The position numbers and the translations under genes were made by a program. Below are positions 6,192-12,372 of a DNA stretch of 12,372 nucleotides, piece after piece. The notes below the pieces were generated by a model, which ran no database searches, had not been told where the DNA came from, and saw only the letters and a program-made list of their open reading frames with translations. The stretch spans positions 1 to 12,372 of the forward strand of contig JAFTCU010000134.1 in the NCBI GenBank assembly GCA_017454585.1, given 5' to 3'. How positions within the stretch are numbered: the stretch's first letter is position 1; each line of letters opens with the position of its first letter. The stretch comes from Thermoguttaceae bacterium (GTDB lineage: Bacteria; Planctomycetota; Planctomycetia; Pirellulales; Thermoguttaceae).

Positions 6192-6318
6192 GAATGAACA
6201 ATGAATAACGAATAACGAATAATGGGGAAAGACTTCAACCTCATATTTAGTATTAATCCCGCTTGAGTTTGAACTCATTCTTTTCATTATTCGTTATTCG
6301 TTATTCATTCTTTCATTC
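6192..6318. repeat. Heptamer-repeat palindrome E3 (cysW - cysA gap)
   Basis: The arms 6200-6224 and 6285-6309 are perfect 25-base reverse complements built from heptamers (AATGAAT, AACGAAT, AACGAAT, AATG). An outer GAATGAA occurs at 6192-6198 and its complement at 6312-6318. The 60-base centre begins with GGGAAAGACTTCAACCTCAT, which matches the reverse complement of the E1 centre. Its right side (GAGTTTGAACTCATTCTTTT, 6266-6285 region) resembles the E1 centre in the forward sense. E3 therefore looks like a double or nested version of E1. Confidence 0.9.
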
Positions 6319-6332
6319 AACCCCAGGGGTTG
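6318..6332. promoter_or_regulatory. Perfect 15-base palindrome covering the cysA ribosome-binding site
   Basis: CAACCCC-A-GGGGTTG is an exact palindrome around one central base. Its right half holds AGGGG (6325-6329), the cysA Shine-Dalgarno, 8 bases before the ATG. It also abuts the outer end of repeat E3. It might be a protein-binding dyad or mask the RBS by pairing, though a perfect hairpin would need some central pairs to open. It may also be chance. Confidence 0.4.
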
Positions 6333-6337
6333 ACAAG

Positions 6338-7414
6338 ATGAGTATCGAAGTTCAGAATATCACCAAAACTTTCGGAAATTTCCTGGCCCTGAACGATGTT
6401 TCGCTTTACATTAAGACTGGCGAATTGGTCGCACTGTTGGGACCGTCCGGTTCCGGGAAAACGACACTTCTGCGTATCATCGCGGGTCTGGAAGAGGCAG
6501 ACGAGGGAAGCGGCCCTGTCCTGTTTAATAATTATAACATGGCGAACTCGAAGATCAGCGACCGCGGTGTCGGGTTTGTGTTTCAACACTACGCTCTGTT
6601 CCGCCACATGACGGTTTTTGAGAACGTCGCGTTTGGTCTGCGTGTCCGTCCCCGTGAGACCCGGCCCGATAATGGGGAAATTCACCGCAAAGTGCTGGAA
6701 CTTCTGCGTCTGGTTCAGCTTGATACGCAGGCCAATCGTTATCCGCATCAGCTTTCCGGTGGTCAGCGTCAGCGTGTGGCTTTGGCGCGTGCGTTGGCGG
6801 TTGAGCCTCAGGTTCTGCTTCTGGATGAGCCATTTGGAGCGTTGGACGCGAAAGTCCGTGTCGAACTGCGCCAGTGGCTGCGCCGGCTTCACGATGAGAT
6901 TCACCTGACGAGCGTTTTCGTGACGCACGACCAGGACGAGGCGCTCGAGCTTGCTGACCGCGTAGCCGTTATGAGTGCCGGTAAAGTCGAGCAGTTCGCA
7001 ACGCCGAACGAAGTGTTCCACAAACCAGCGACGGAGTTCGTGATGAATTTCCTGGGTTCGGTGAATAAATTTCGCGGCCAGATCACCGATGGAAAGGTTC
7101 GTCTGGGCGGGCAGTACATCATGGATGTGCCGGAAGACACCGAGGAGGCCAAACTGTTTGTTCGTCCTCACGAATTGATCATTTCGCACACGAAAACACC
7201 GAACTGCTTTAATCTCCGTGCCGTGGTGAAGCGGATCCACTCGGCGGGCGCACGTGTTCGTGTCGAGCTGGAAACGCACAGCGGTGACCCCATGACGGCC
7301 GAAATGACCCACGCCCGGCTTTCCGAATTGAACCTGGAAACGGGCCAGGAAATCTACGTAACGCCGTGTAACATTCACGTGTTTGGCTCAGACGAACACG
7401 CTCTTGAAGAGTAA
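6338..7414 (+). CDS. cysA: Sulfate ABC transporter ATP-binding protein CysA
   Basis: This 358-residue ATPase has all nucleotide-binding motifs: Walker A GPSGSGKT (35-42), Q-loop Q83, signature LSGGQRQR (139-146), Walker B LLLDEP (160-165) and H-loop H197 in VTHDQDEA. Residues beyond ~235 form a TOBE-like regulatory domain with [11 protein letters not shown]. It powers sulfate import through CysT/CysW at the inner membrane. The start is ATG 6338, supported by AGGGG 8 bases upstream and by alignment of [13 protein letters not shown] with family N-termini. A TTG-initiated extension from 6263 would only translate the repeat arm and is rejected. It is the last gene of the importer cluster, followed by a possible terminator. 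Confidence 0.95.
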   Translation: MSIEVQNITKTFGNFLALNDVSLYIKTGELVALLGPSGSGKTTLLRIIAGLEEADEGSGPVLFNNYNMANSKISDRGVGFVFQHYALFRHMTVFENVAFGLRVRPRETRPDNGEIHRKVLELLRLVQLDTQANRYPHQLSGGQRQRVALARALAVEPQVLLLDEPFGALDAKVRVELRQWLRRLHDEIHLTSVFVTHDQDEALELADRVAVMSAGKVEQFATPNEVFHKPATEFVMNFLGSVNKFRGQITDGKVRLGGQYIMDVPEDTEEAKLFVRPHELIISHTKTPNCFNLRAVVKRIHSAGARVRVELETHSGDPMTAEMTHARLSELNLETGQEIYVTPCNIHVFGSDEHALEE

Positions 7415-7438
7415 ATTAAGGAAAAGAATTACAAGCTA

Positions 7439-7452
7439 TGACAGCGATGTCA
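7439..7452 (+). repeat. Small GNRA-loop hairpin after cysA
   Basis: TGACA (7439-7443) and TGTCA (7448-7452) enclose GCGA, a GNRA-type tetraloop. The stem is only 5 bp. It lies 25 bases after the cysA stop and may contribute to the 3' end of the operon message. Confidence 0.3.
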
Positions 7453-7492
7453 CCGTTTCGGAGACAACGCTTACAGGGCTGGTAATGGGTCA

Positions 7493-7537
7493 GTTTCACC
7501 TTGTGCTTTACGGGGTGAAACGAGGGTTGTGTTTTTT
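7493..7537 (+). terminator. Possible terminator of the sulfate operon
   Basis: GTTTCACC (7493-7500) pairs perfectly with GGTGAAAC (7514-7521) around a 13-base loop. A run of six T (7532-7537) begins 10 bases after the stem. The gap between stem and T-run is longer than in a textbook intrinsic terminator, so confidence is moderate. The convergent zinc-ribbon gene stops at the same T-run. No other structure was seen in the 122-base gap apart from the small hairpin at 7439. Confidence 0.45.
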
Positions 7538-8262
7538 CAGATATGATGGTCAGTGGGAATATAAAGCATCCGTCCGCACTGGGAACACGAAACAGCAACG
7601 GTTCCTGACACGATTTTCGCGATCTGATCGACTGGGATCGTCGTGTGACAGCCTGCGCAGCTCTGGCGATCGACCGGGGCGAGGCAGTCAAATTTCTTTT
7701 GATTGAAAAGCCTTTGGTAAAGCATCCGATGCTCACCGTCCAGTTGAGCTTCCAATTTTCGGAAATCGACTTTCAGCCGCCGGATCTCTTCCTCCGCACT
7801 TTCGCGGACTTCCTGCGTCCTGGACTTCATATCGGTCAAAAGGTCCTGCGTAGCCTGGAGATTTTTCCGGGCTTCTTCTGCTTTGGCGTTCAGTTCGTCC
7901 AGATACTCAAGCCCCTCCAGAATTTCATCGGAAAGTACTGCGTTGGCGGCCTCTGCAGCGGCGATTTGGTCACGCAGACTGTTAAACTCGCGCGTGTTTT
8001 TTGCCTCGTCCTGCATTTTCTTTTTACGCTCGATACCCTTTTCGTTTTCTTCAAGCATAACCTGCTTGCTGTCCATGAGAATGCGTTGGTTCAGGGCGGC
8101 TTTGACGGCCTTTTCCTGAATTGCCTGCATTTCAGCGATACGCTGTTCGGTACCGTGGATACGGCGAAGGCCGCCGTTTACTTGCTCCATCAGCTCTGCA
8201 AACTGCTTGTGCATACGGTGAAGCGATTCTAAAATTGGATTAAAGTTGGCAGCTGATTCCAT
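7537..8262 (-). CDS. Coiled-coil protein with C4 zinc ribbon (DUF164 / CdsZ-like)
   Basis: This 241-residue protein is mostly a long charged helical hairpin (about 15-185) with the family-conserved TREFNSLRDQI (90-100). A C-terminal zinc ribbon follows: C202-A-G-C205 and C226-S-Q-C229-G-R-M-L-Y. This is the DUF164 / zf-RING_7 layout. Relatives include chlamydial CT398/CdsZ and Helicobacter HP0958/FlgZ, which bind RpoN or secretion/flagellar parts. In non-flagellated bacteria the role is unknown, and it may act as a scaffold in RNA or secretion processes. ATG 8262 has no good Shine-Dalgarno. The frame stays open 17 codons upstream (from a stop near 8333) but offers no ATG, GTG or TTG. It follows the NRDE-family gene by 104 bases and may be co-transcribed with it. 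Confidence 0.8.
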   Translation of the reverse strand: MESAANFNPILESLHRMHKQFAELMEQVNGGLRRIHGTEQRIAEMQAIQEKAVKAALNQRILMDSKQVMLEENEKGIERKKKMQDEAKNTREFNSLRDQIAAAEAANAVLSDEILEGLEYLDELNAKAEEARKNLQATQDLLTDMKSRTQEVRESAEEEIRRLKVDFRKLEAQLDGEHRMLYQRLFNQKKFDCLAPVDRQSCAGCHTTIPVDQIAKIVSGTVAVSCSQCGRMLYIPTDHHI

Positions 8263-8366
8263 CTTGATTTCGGCGGGACGAAATATGTCCTCAGAAGGGG
8301 TGATTTCTTCCTCAAAAAACTTTTGAATCCCGGATTAAATCCGTGAATCTTTAATTCCGCAGGCGA

Positions 8367-9152
8367 TCAAAGATCGTCGTCATCCTCATCAATCTGGCGG
8401 CGGGAATTCCGGTCCGTCGAAAGAACCTGACGGAGCAGGGCGGAAACGTCCTCAAACCTGGAATCTGCCGGCGAGGTTGGCGTGCACTGAAGTACCGCAC
8501 CGTGCCCTTTTTTGGGAAGTGAAAGCAATAAACTGGAAACGGTCTGAATGTCACCTTCACTAATAACGATTCCACGACGCCCGTTCGGATCGGGTTTACG
8601 CGAGAACGTTTTGCTTGCGATGGCAAGGAACGTCACAGAAGAGTCCAGACGCTGAAGTGTAAGCTGACGGCGGACGAATTCCTGGCGCTCGTCATTATAA
8701 TCATCCATTTTCCCATTTGAGAACATGTGAAGGCCAGGGCCAATTTCCTGCATGGAGATTTCCGAGCCGCCGTACACAATGTAGCCGTGATTCGCGTCTG
8801 CGCAAATGTAATTCACACCCGCGTAATTGCCGGTTTGAAGTTCTTTCAGAGCCATTTCTGCAGCTTCTTTTGGATTACGGTAATTCAGCATTTCACGGCA
8901 GAGCAGTCCGCGGGAACGGGGATTAAACGGAATATCCCGTTTTGGGCGATTCATCGTACACGCGAACATCCCGTGTTGATTGACTCCAAACCATGTTCCG
9001 CCGGAGCGGCGATCGATTCCGCAGATAACACGAGGGCAGCCGGATTGAATACGTGGCGCCTGAGAGGGACGATCCGGATTTTCCTCACGATTATAAGCCA
9101 CAAGAATCGGAGAATCCGCTGCCACCTGGTACTGAAAAGCCATTACACTCAT
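8367..9152 (-). CDS. NRDE/TANGO2-family protein
   Basis: This 261-residue protein matches the NRDE (transport and Golgi organisation 2) family: AYNREENPDRPS at 19-30, where the signature reads NREE instead of NRDE; GGTWFGVNQHG at 51-61; and MFSNGK in the middle. The family has an Ntn-hydrolase-like fold, and eukaryotic TANGO2 is linked to lipid/heme handling. The bacterial role is unknown. The usual N-terminal Met-Cys is here Met-Ser, so a Cys-nucleophile activity is doubtful. The protein ends in a strongly acidic tail (DEDDDDL). ATG 9152 is supported by GGGAG (9161-9165) 8 bases upstream; another ATG lies 3 codons in. It follows the uvrA terminator, so it probably has its own promoter in the AT-rich 9166-9212 stretch, but no convincing -35/-10 pair was found. 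Confidence 0.78.
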   Translation of the reverse strand: MSVMAFQYQVAADSPILVAYNREENPDRPSQAPRIQSGCPRVICGIDRRSGGTWFGVNQHGMFACTMNRPKRDIPFNPRSRGLLCREMLNYRNPKEAAEMALKELQTGNYAGVNYICADANHGYIVYGGSEISMQEIGPGLHMFSNGKMDDYNDERQEFVRRQLTLQRLDSSVTFLAIASKTFSRKPDPNGRRGIVISEGDIQTVSSLLLSLPKKGHGAVLQCTPTSPADSRFEDVSALLRQVLSTDRNSRRQIDEDDDDL

Positions 9153-9212
9153 GATTTTAACTCCCTAAAAAAGAAAACAAATTCCATACTGTCTTAATTT
9201 TACCATAATTTT

Positions 9213-9246
9213 AAAAAAAAGAAACCCCCCCATTTGGGGGAATTTC
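9213..9246 (-). terminator. Intrinsic terminator of uvrA
   Basis: Read leftward, GAAATTCCCCC, an AAAT loop and GGGGGGGTTTC form a hairpin with a five G-C-pair core and an outer GAAA/TTTC stem, separated by a 2x2 internal loop. Eight T follow directly (A-run 9213-9220 on the + strand). It lies about 50 bases past the uvrA stop and isolates uvrA from the NRDE-family gene. Confidence 0.88.
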
Positions 9247-9293
9247 TCTTTTTGTGATTTGCCTGTTTTTTTGAATGGTACAGAATTGTAAGT

Positions 9294-12227
9294 CTAGTTT
9301 CGTTCCAATGCCTCGCGCAGAAATTTCCCGGTCAGTGAGGCAGGATTTTGGGCGATTTCTTCAGGTGTTCCAACCGCGACAACACGGCCTCCCAAGTCAC
9401 CAGCGCCAGGCCCCAAATCAATGATGTAGTCGGCGGATTTTATCAGCTGAATATTATGTTCGATCACGATCAAAGAATGTCCTACCGAGATCAGGGCGTT
9501 GAAACAATCCTGAAGCTGAACCACGTCAGAAAAATGCAATCCGGTCGTCGGCTCATCCAGAATAAACAGACATCGGTCTTTTCGGGCAGACCCCATAAAA
9601 GACGCAAGTTTTAACCGCTGAGCCTCACCTCCGGAAAGGGTTGTGGCAGACTGACCGAGCCGAATGTAATCAAGCCCTACTTCTTTTAGTAACTTTAACT
9701 TGTTTTGGATCCCGCGAGAACCCCGGAAGAAAGTGAACGCTTCAGCGACGGTCATCTCCAGAACCTCTGCGATGTTGCGATTCCTGTAGGTTATGTCGAG
9801 GATCTCCTTTTTGTAGCGGGTTCCGTGACATTGGGCACACTTCATGTAAACGTCCGCGAGGAACTGCATATCGATCGAGATACATCCATCCCCGTTGCAG
9901 TTTGGGCATCGGCCTTCCTCGGCGTTAAAACTGAAATGGCCAGCAGTGTAATTTCGTTTCCTGGCCTCTTTGGTGTCAGCGAATAGGGCGCGAATTTCGT
10001 CGAAAGCCTTCAAATATGTCACGGGATTACTGCGAGGCGATCGGCCAATCGGGGATTGATCGACCAGAATTACATCATCGACTTGACCCGCTCCGAGAAT
10101 TTCACGAAATGGAAGGGGTTTTATGCTTGAATCATGTTGATGAAGACGCTGGGAAAGAGCAGGGTAAAGCGTTTTTTCAACAAGCGTGCTTTTCCCGCTT
10201 CCACTTACCCCCGAAACGACACACAAACAACCAAGAGGAAAGGAAACATCCGTGTTTTGAAGATTATTTCCGCTTGCGCCATGAATATGAATCCAGCCGG
10301 ACTCTGTGGGACGGCGTTGGGTAGAAACATGGCCACGCTCCCCTATGAGGTACTGGCCTGTTAGTGAGGATTCGGAGTCCATCATCTCCTGCGGGGTACC
10401 CTGAAAAACGATTTCGCCCCCTCGTTCACCTGCGTATTGACCGACTTCGATCACCTGATCGGCCGCGCGGATGATGGATTCTTCATGCTCGACTACGACT
10501 ACAGAATTATCCCGGTCACGGAGCGTCTCGATCGCGCTCAAAAGCTGAAGCGAGTTGGCGGGATGAAGGCCAATGGACGGCTCGTCGAGCACGTAAAGCA
10601 TATTCACAAGAGTGGCTCCCAGCGCAGCGGCCAAAGAAACACGCCGCATTTCTCCTCCGGAAAGTGTACGAAGTGTTCGGCTCAGCGTCAGGTATCCGAG
10701 TCCAACCGTTTCCAGAAATTCAAGCCGGGAAAGGGCCTGACGCAGAATGGGAAGCCCGACCTGGCGTTCCCAGTCCGTGAACTGAGGGATCAGATTTTCC
10801 AGAAAAACGCGCAGATCGCAGACTTTCATCTCGCAAAGCTCTGCGATGTTTTTGCCCTCGAAATCAGATCCTGTGGAGGTTTCGTCATTTGCGCTGGTTT
10901 TCGGCATGTCGCCGTGATAGTGTTTCCCGATCATCGTGGCGAGGGCCAACGGTTGAAGCCGTTTGCCTCCGCAAGCCGGGCACGGTCGGTAACTGCGCCA
11001 CCGGCTAAGAAAAACACGAATCGGCATTTTATACTTGCGCCGTTCGAGCCAGGCGAAAAACCCATTAATTCCTCCGAAATCCGTACCGGCTTCACCATTG
11101 AGCAGGAGGTTCATCTCGGTTTCAGTGAGTTGGGAGACCGGAACGTCCGTCCGTAAGCCATGGGACGGTGCCCACTCGATCACTTTTTCCAGCTCGTAGT
11201 GATATGCCTGTGTGTTCCAGGGCGCGACAGCCCCTTCCGCAATCGTTTTCTGGCGGTTGGGGATCACCAGATCAAGATCAATGTCGATCGTATTCCCAAA
11301 CCCCTCGCAGACAGGACACGCTCCCAGCGGACTGTTAAAGCTGAAAAGGCGCGGCTCCGGAACAGCATAATCGACCTTGCAGTGTTCACAGGAAAGCTTC
11401 GTACTGTAGTGTCGAATGACCCATGGCTCACCAGCCAGGTCATACGATTGCCAGATCCCGGAAGCGTCGAGGTTTTCTACCTCTTCCAGCGAGATCTGTA
11501 TGATGAGAGAACATTTTCCCTGACCGTGACTGAAGGCGGATTCAAGCGATTCGCGGATCCGGGACTCGGGCATTCCACCGCTCAGACGGTCTGCAACGCA
11601 GTAGAGTTCCTCAGAGTCGAACGCTTTCTGCGCGTCTTCCTCGGAGGGGATCTCGCTGGAAAGGTCCACGATTTTGTGGTTCATCAAAATGCGGATGAAA
11701 CCTTCTTCGCGCATCGAGGCGAATTGTTCCGCCCACGTGTTTTCTCGCTTTTCGGTGATGTGCCAGACGACGAGGAAACGGGTACGAAGCGGAAGAAGCG
11801 CGATGAATTTCGTGACCGTCTCGGAAGTGTCCCGACGGACTTCATGACCGCAGGAGAGGCAGTAAGTGATCCCGATTTTGGCGTAGAGGAGGCGCAGGAA
11901 ATCATAAGTTTCCGTGGCGGTCCCGACCGTGGCGCGGCTGGATTTGGTTGAAAGGTTTCCCGCGACGCAGATCGCAGGCGGGATCCCGTCGATCAGTTCC
12001 GCTTCGGGTTTTTCGAGTTGATCGAGGAACTGGCGCGTGTAGGGCGAAAAACTTTCGATGTACCGCCGCTGGCCCTCGGCGTACAGCGTATCAAGCGCAA
12101 GCGAGCTTTTCCCGCTCCCGCTCACCCCGCAAATGACGACAAGTTTTCGATGCGGAATATCCAGATCAATGTTTTTCAAATTGTGGACCGCGACTTTGCG
12201 CAGAACGATTTTACCGCCAGTTCCCAT
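9294..12227 (-). CDS. uvrA: UvrABC excinuclease subunit A
   Basis: This 977-residue protein recognises DNA damage for nucleotide excision repair and loads UvrB. Two ABC modules are present: Walker A GVSGSGKSS (34-42) and GVSGSGKST (673-681); signatures LSGGEMRR (522-529) and LSGGEAQR (864-871); Walker B VLDEP (546-550) and ILDEP (889-893). Zinc-site cysteines are present at 280/283 with 304/307, 416/419, and 774/777 with 797/800. It is slightly longer than E. coli UvrA (940), partly through a polar insert at ~437-457 (DMPKTSANDETSTGSDFEG). The first signature (EMRR rather than EAQR) and VGQYAG (595-600, usually IGPGAG) deviate. ATG 12227 has AAGGA (12236-12240) 8 bases upstream. It follows argS by 58 bases, probably in the same transcript, and ends in an intrinsic terminator. 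Confidence 0.95.
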   Translation of the reverse strand: MGTGGKIVLRKVAVHNLKNIDLDIPHRKLVVICGVSGSGKSSLALDTLYAEGQRRYIESFSPYTRQFLDQLEKPEAELIDGIPPAICVAGNLSTKSSRATVGTATETYDFLRLLYAKIGITYCLSCGHEVRRDTSETVTKFIALLPLRTRFLVVWHITEKRENTWAEQFASMREEGFIRILMNHKIVDLSSEIPSEEDAQKAFDSEELYCVADRLSGGMPESRIRESLESAFSHGQGKCSLIIQISLEEVENLDASGIWQSYDLAGEPWVIRHYSTKLSCEHCKVDYAVPEPRLFSFNSPLGACPVCEGFGNTIDIDLDLVIPNRQKTIAEGAVAPWNTQAYHYELEKVIEWAPSHGLRTDVPVSQLTETEMNLLLNGEAGTDFGGINGFFAWLERRKYKMPIRVFLSRWRSYRPCPACGGKRLQPLALATMIGKHYHGDMPKTSANDETSTGSDFEGKNIAELCEMKVCDLRVFLENLIPQFTDWERQVGLPILRQALSRLEFLETVGLGYLTLSRTLRTLSGGEMRRVSLAAALGATLVNMLYVLDEPSIGLHPANSLQLLSAIETLRDRDNSVVVVEHEESIIRAADQVIEVGQYAGERGGEIVFQGTPQEMMDSESSLTGQYLIGERGHVSTQRRPTESGWIHIHGASGNNLQNTDVSFPLGCLCVVSGVSGSGKSTLVEKTLYPALSQRLHQHDSSIKPLPFREILGAGQVDDVILVDQSPIGRSPRSNPVTYLKAFDEIRALFADTKEARKRNYTAGHFSFNAEEGRCPNCNGDGCISIDMQFLADVYMKCAQCHGTRYKKEILDITYRNRNIAEVLEMTVAEAFTFFRGSRGIQNKLKLLKEVGLDYIRLGQSATTLSGGEAQRLKLASFMGSARKDRCLFILDEPTTGLHFSDVVQLQDCFNALISVGHSLIVIEHNIQLIKSADYIIDLGPGAGDLGGRVVAVGTPEEIAQNPASLTGKFLREALERN

Positions 12228-12285
12228 TGATTATTTCCTTAATGTACGGGAATCCTGATGAAATACTTACTGATCTTTTGAGGCT

Positions 12286-12372
12286 TTACATTTTCTCGAC
12301 GGTCTGGATCCCCAGCAGTTCCAGCCCTTTCTGAATCGTCCGGGCGGTCAGGTCGCACAAAACGAGGCGGCT
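12286..12372 (-). CDS. argS: Arginyl-tRNA synthetase, C-terminal 28 residues (5' part outside window)
   Basis: The minus strand from the window edge reads SRLVLCDLTARTIQKGLELL then GIQTVEKM and TAA (12286-12288). This is the characteristic end of class I arginyl-tRNA synthetase, the anticodon-binding (DALR) domain, which usually reads 'RL.LcdltArvL..GL.lLGIetpErM'. The enzyme charges tRNA-Arg in the cytoplasm. Only the last 28 codons are visible, so catalytic motifs cannot be checked. It lies 58 bases upstream of uvrA on the same strand. Confidence 0.88.
   Translation of the reverse strand, partial: SRLVLCDLTARTIQKGLELLGIQTVEKM

Noticed and set aside
4364..6318. CRISPR array interpretation of the short repeats
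   Set aside because: The units are 7 bases with no spacers, the arrays are palindromic, and no cas gene is present.
6263..6337. N-terminal extension of CysA starting at TTG 6263
   Set aside because: The added residues ([12 protein letters not shown] and so on) are just translated heptamer repeat, and the ATG at 6338 has AGGGG correctly spaced and matches the family N-terminus.
6317..7378. 353-codon minus-strand open frame
   Set aside because: It lies entirely antisense to cysA, whose motifs are complete; no protein family resembles it.
11160..11951. 263-codon + strand open frame
   Set aside because: It is antisense to the N-terminal half of uvrA and has no independent support.

Overview
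The window looks like chromosomal DNA of a bacterium from the Planctomycetota or a close PVC relative. This rests on recognised protein types: a planctomycete-style GH2 hydrolase tail, an 'alternate' GlmU-like protein, a DUF164/CdsZ-type zinc-ribbon protein, and a UvrA of the 'GTATETYDFLRLLYAKIG' type. No rRNA, tRNA, CRISPR array, transposase or phage gene was seen. The assignment is an inference from protein character, not from a marker gene.

Layout, left to right: (1) 1-1308 (+), the C-terminal part of a large glycoside hydrolase. (2) A convergent gap (1309-1427) with a 31-bp imperfect inverted repeat. (3) 1428-2771 (-), a GlmU-like nucleotidyltransferase/left-handed beta-helix protein. (4) A 273-bp divergent regulatory region (2772-3044) with a candidate promoter on each strand, a G8 tract and a dyad. 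(5) A 59-residue two-helix membrane protein (3045-3224, +). (6) A complete sulfate/thiosulfate ABC importer on the + strand in the canonical order: binding lipoprotein (3290), CysT (4448), CysW (5366) and CysA (6338). (7) A convergent gap with a possible terminator. (8) A leftward block: zinc-ribbon coiled-coil protein, NRDE/TANGO2-like protein, a strong uvrA terminator, uvrA, and the last 28 codons of argS at the right edge.

Functionally, the importer genes form one transport machine. The lipoprotein captures sulfate outside, CysT/CysW form the channel, and CysA powers it. No sulfate reduction genes are nearby. The leftward genes are housekeeping (translation, nucleotide excision repair) plus two conserved proteins of loosely known role.

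The most unusual signal is non-coding. All three gaps between importer genes are filled by inverted arrays of in-register 7-bp repeats (TTATTCR in gaps 1 and 3, TAATTCR in gap 2), and none of the other gaps has them. The first and third elements also share a non-repetitive core in opposite orientation. They therefore look like copies of a small dispersed palindromic element rather than simple low-complexity DNA. They occupy the leaders of cysT and cysW, both of which lack an evident Shine-Dalgarno sequence.
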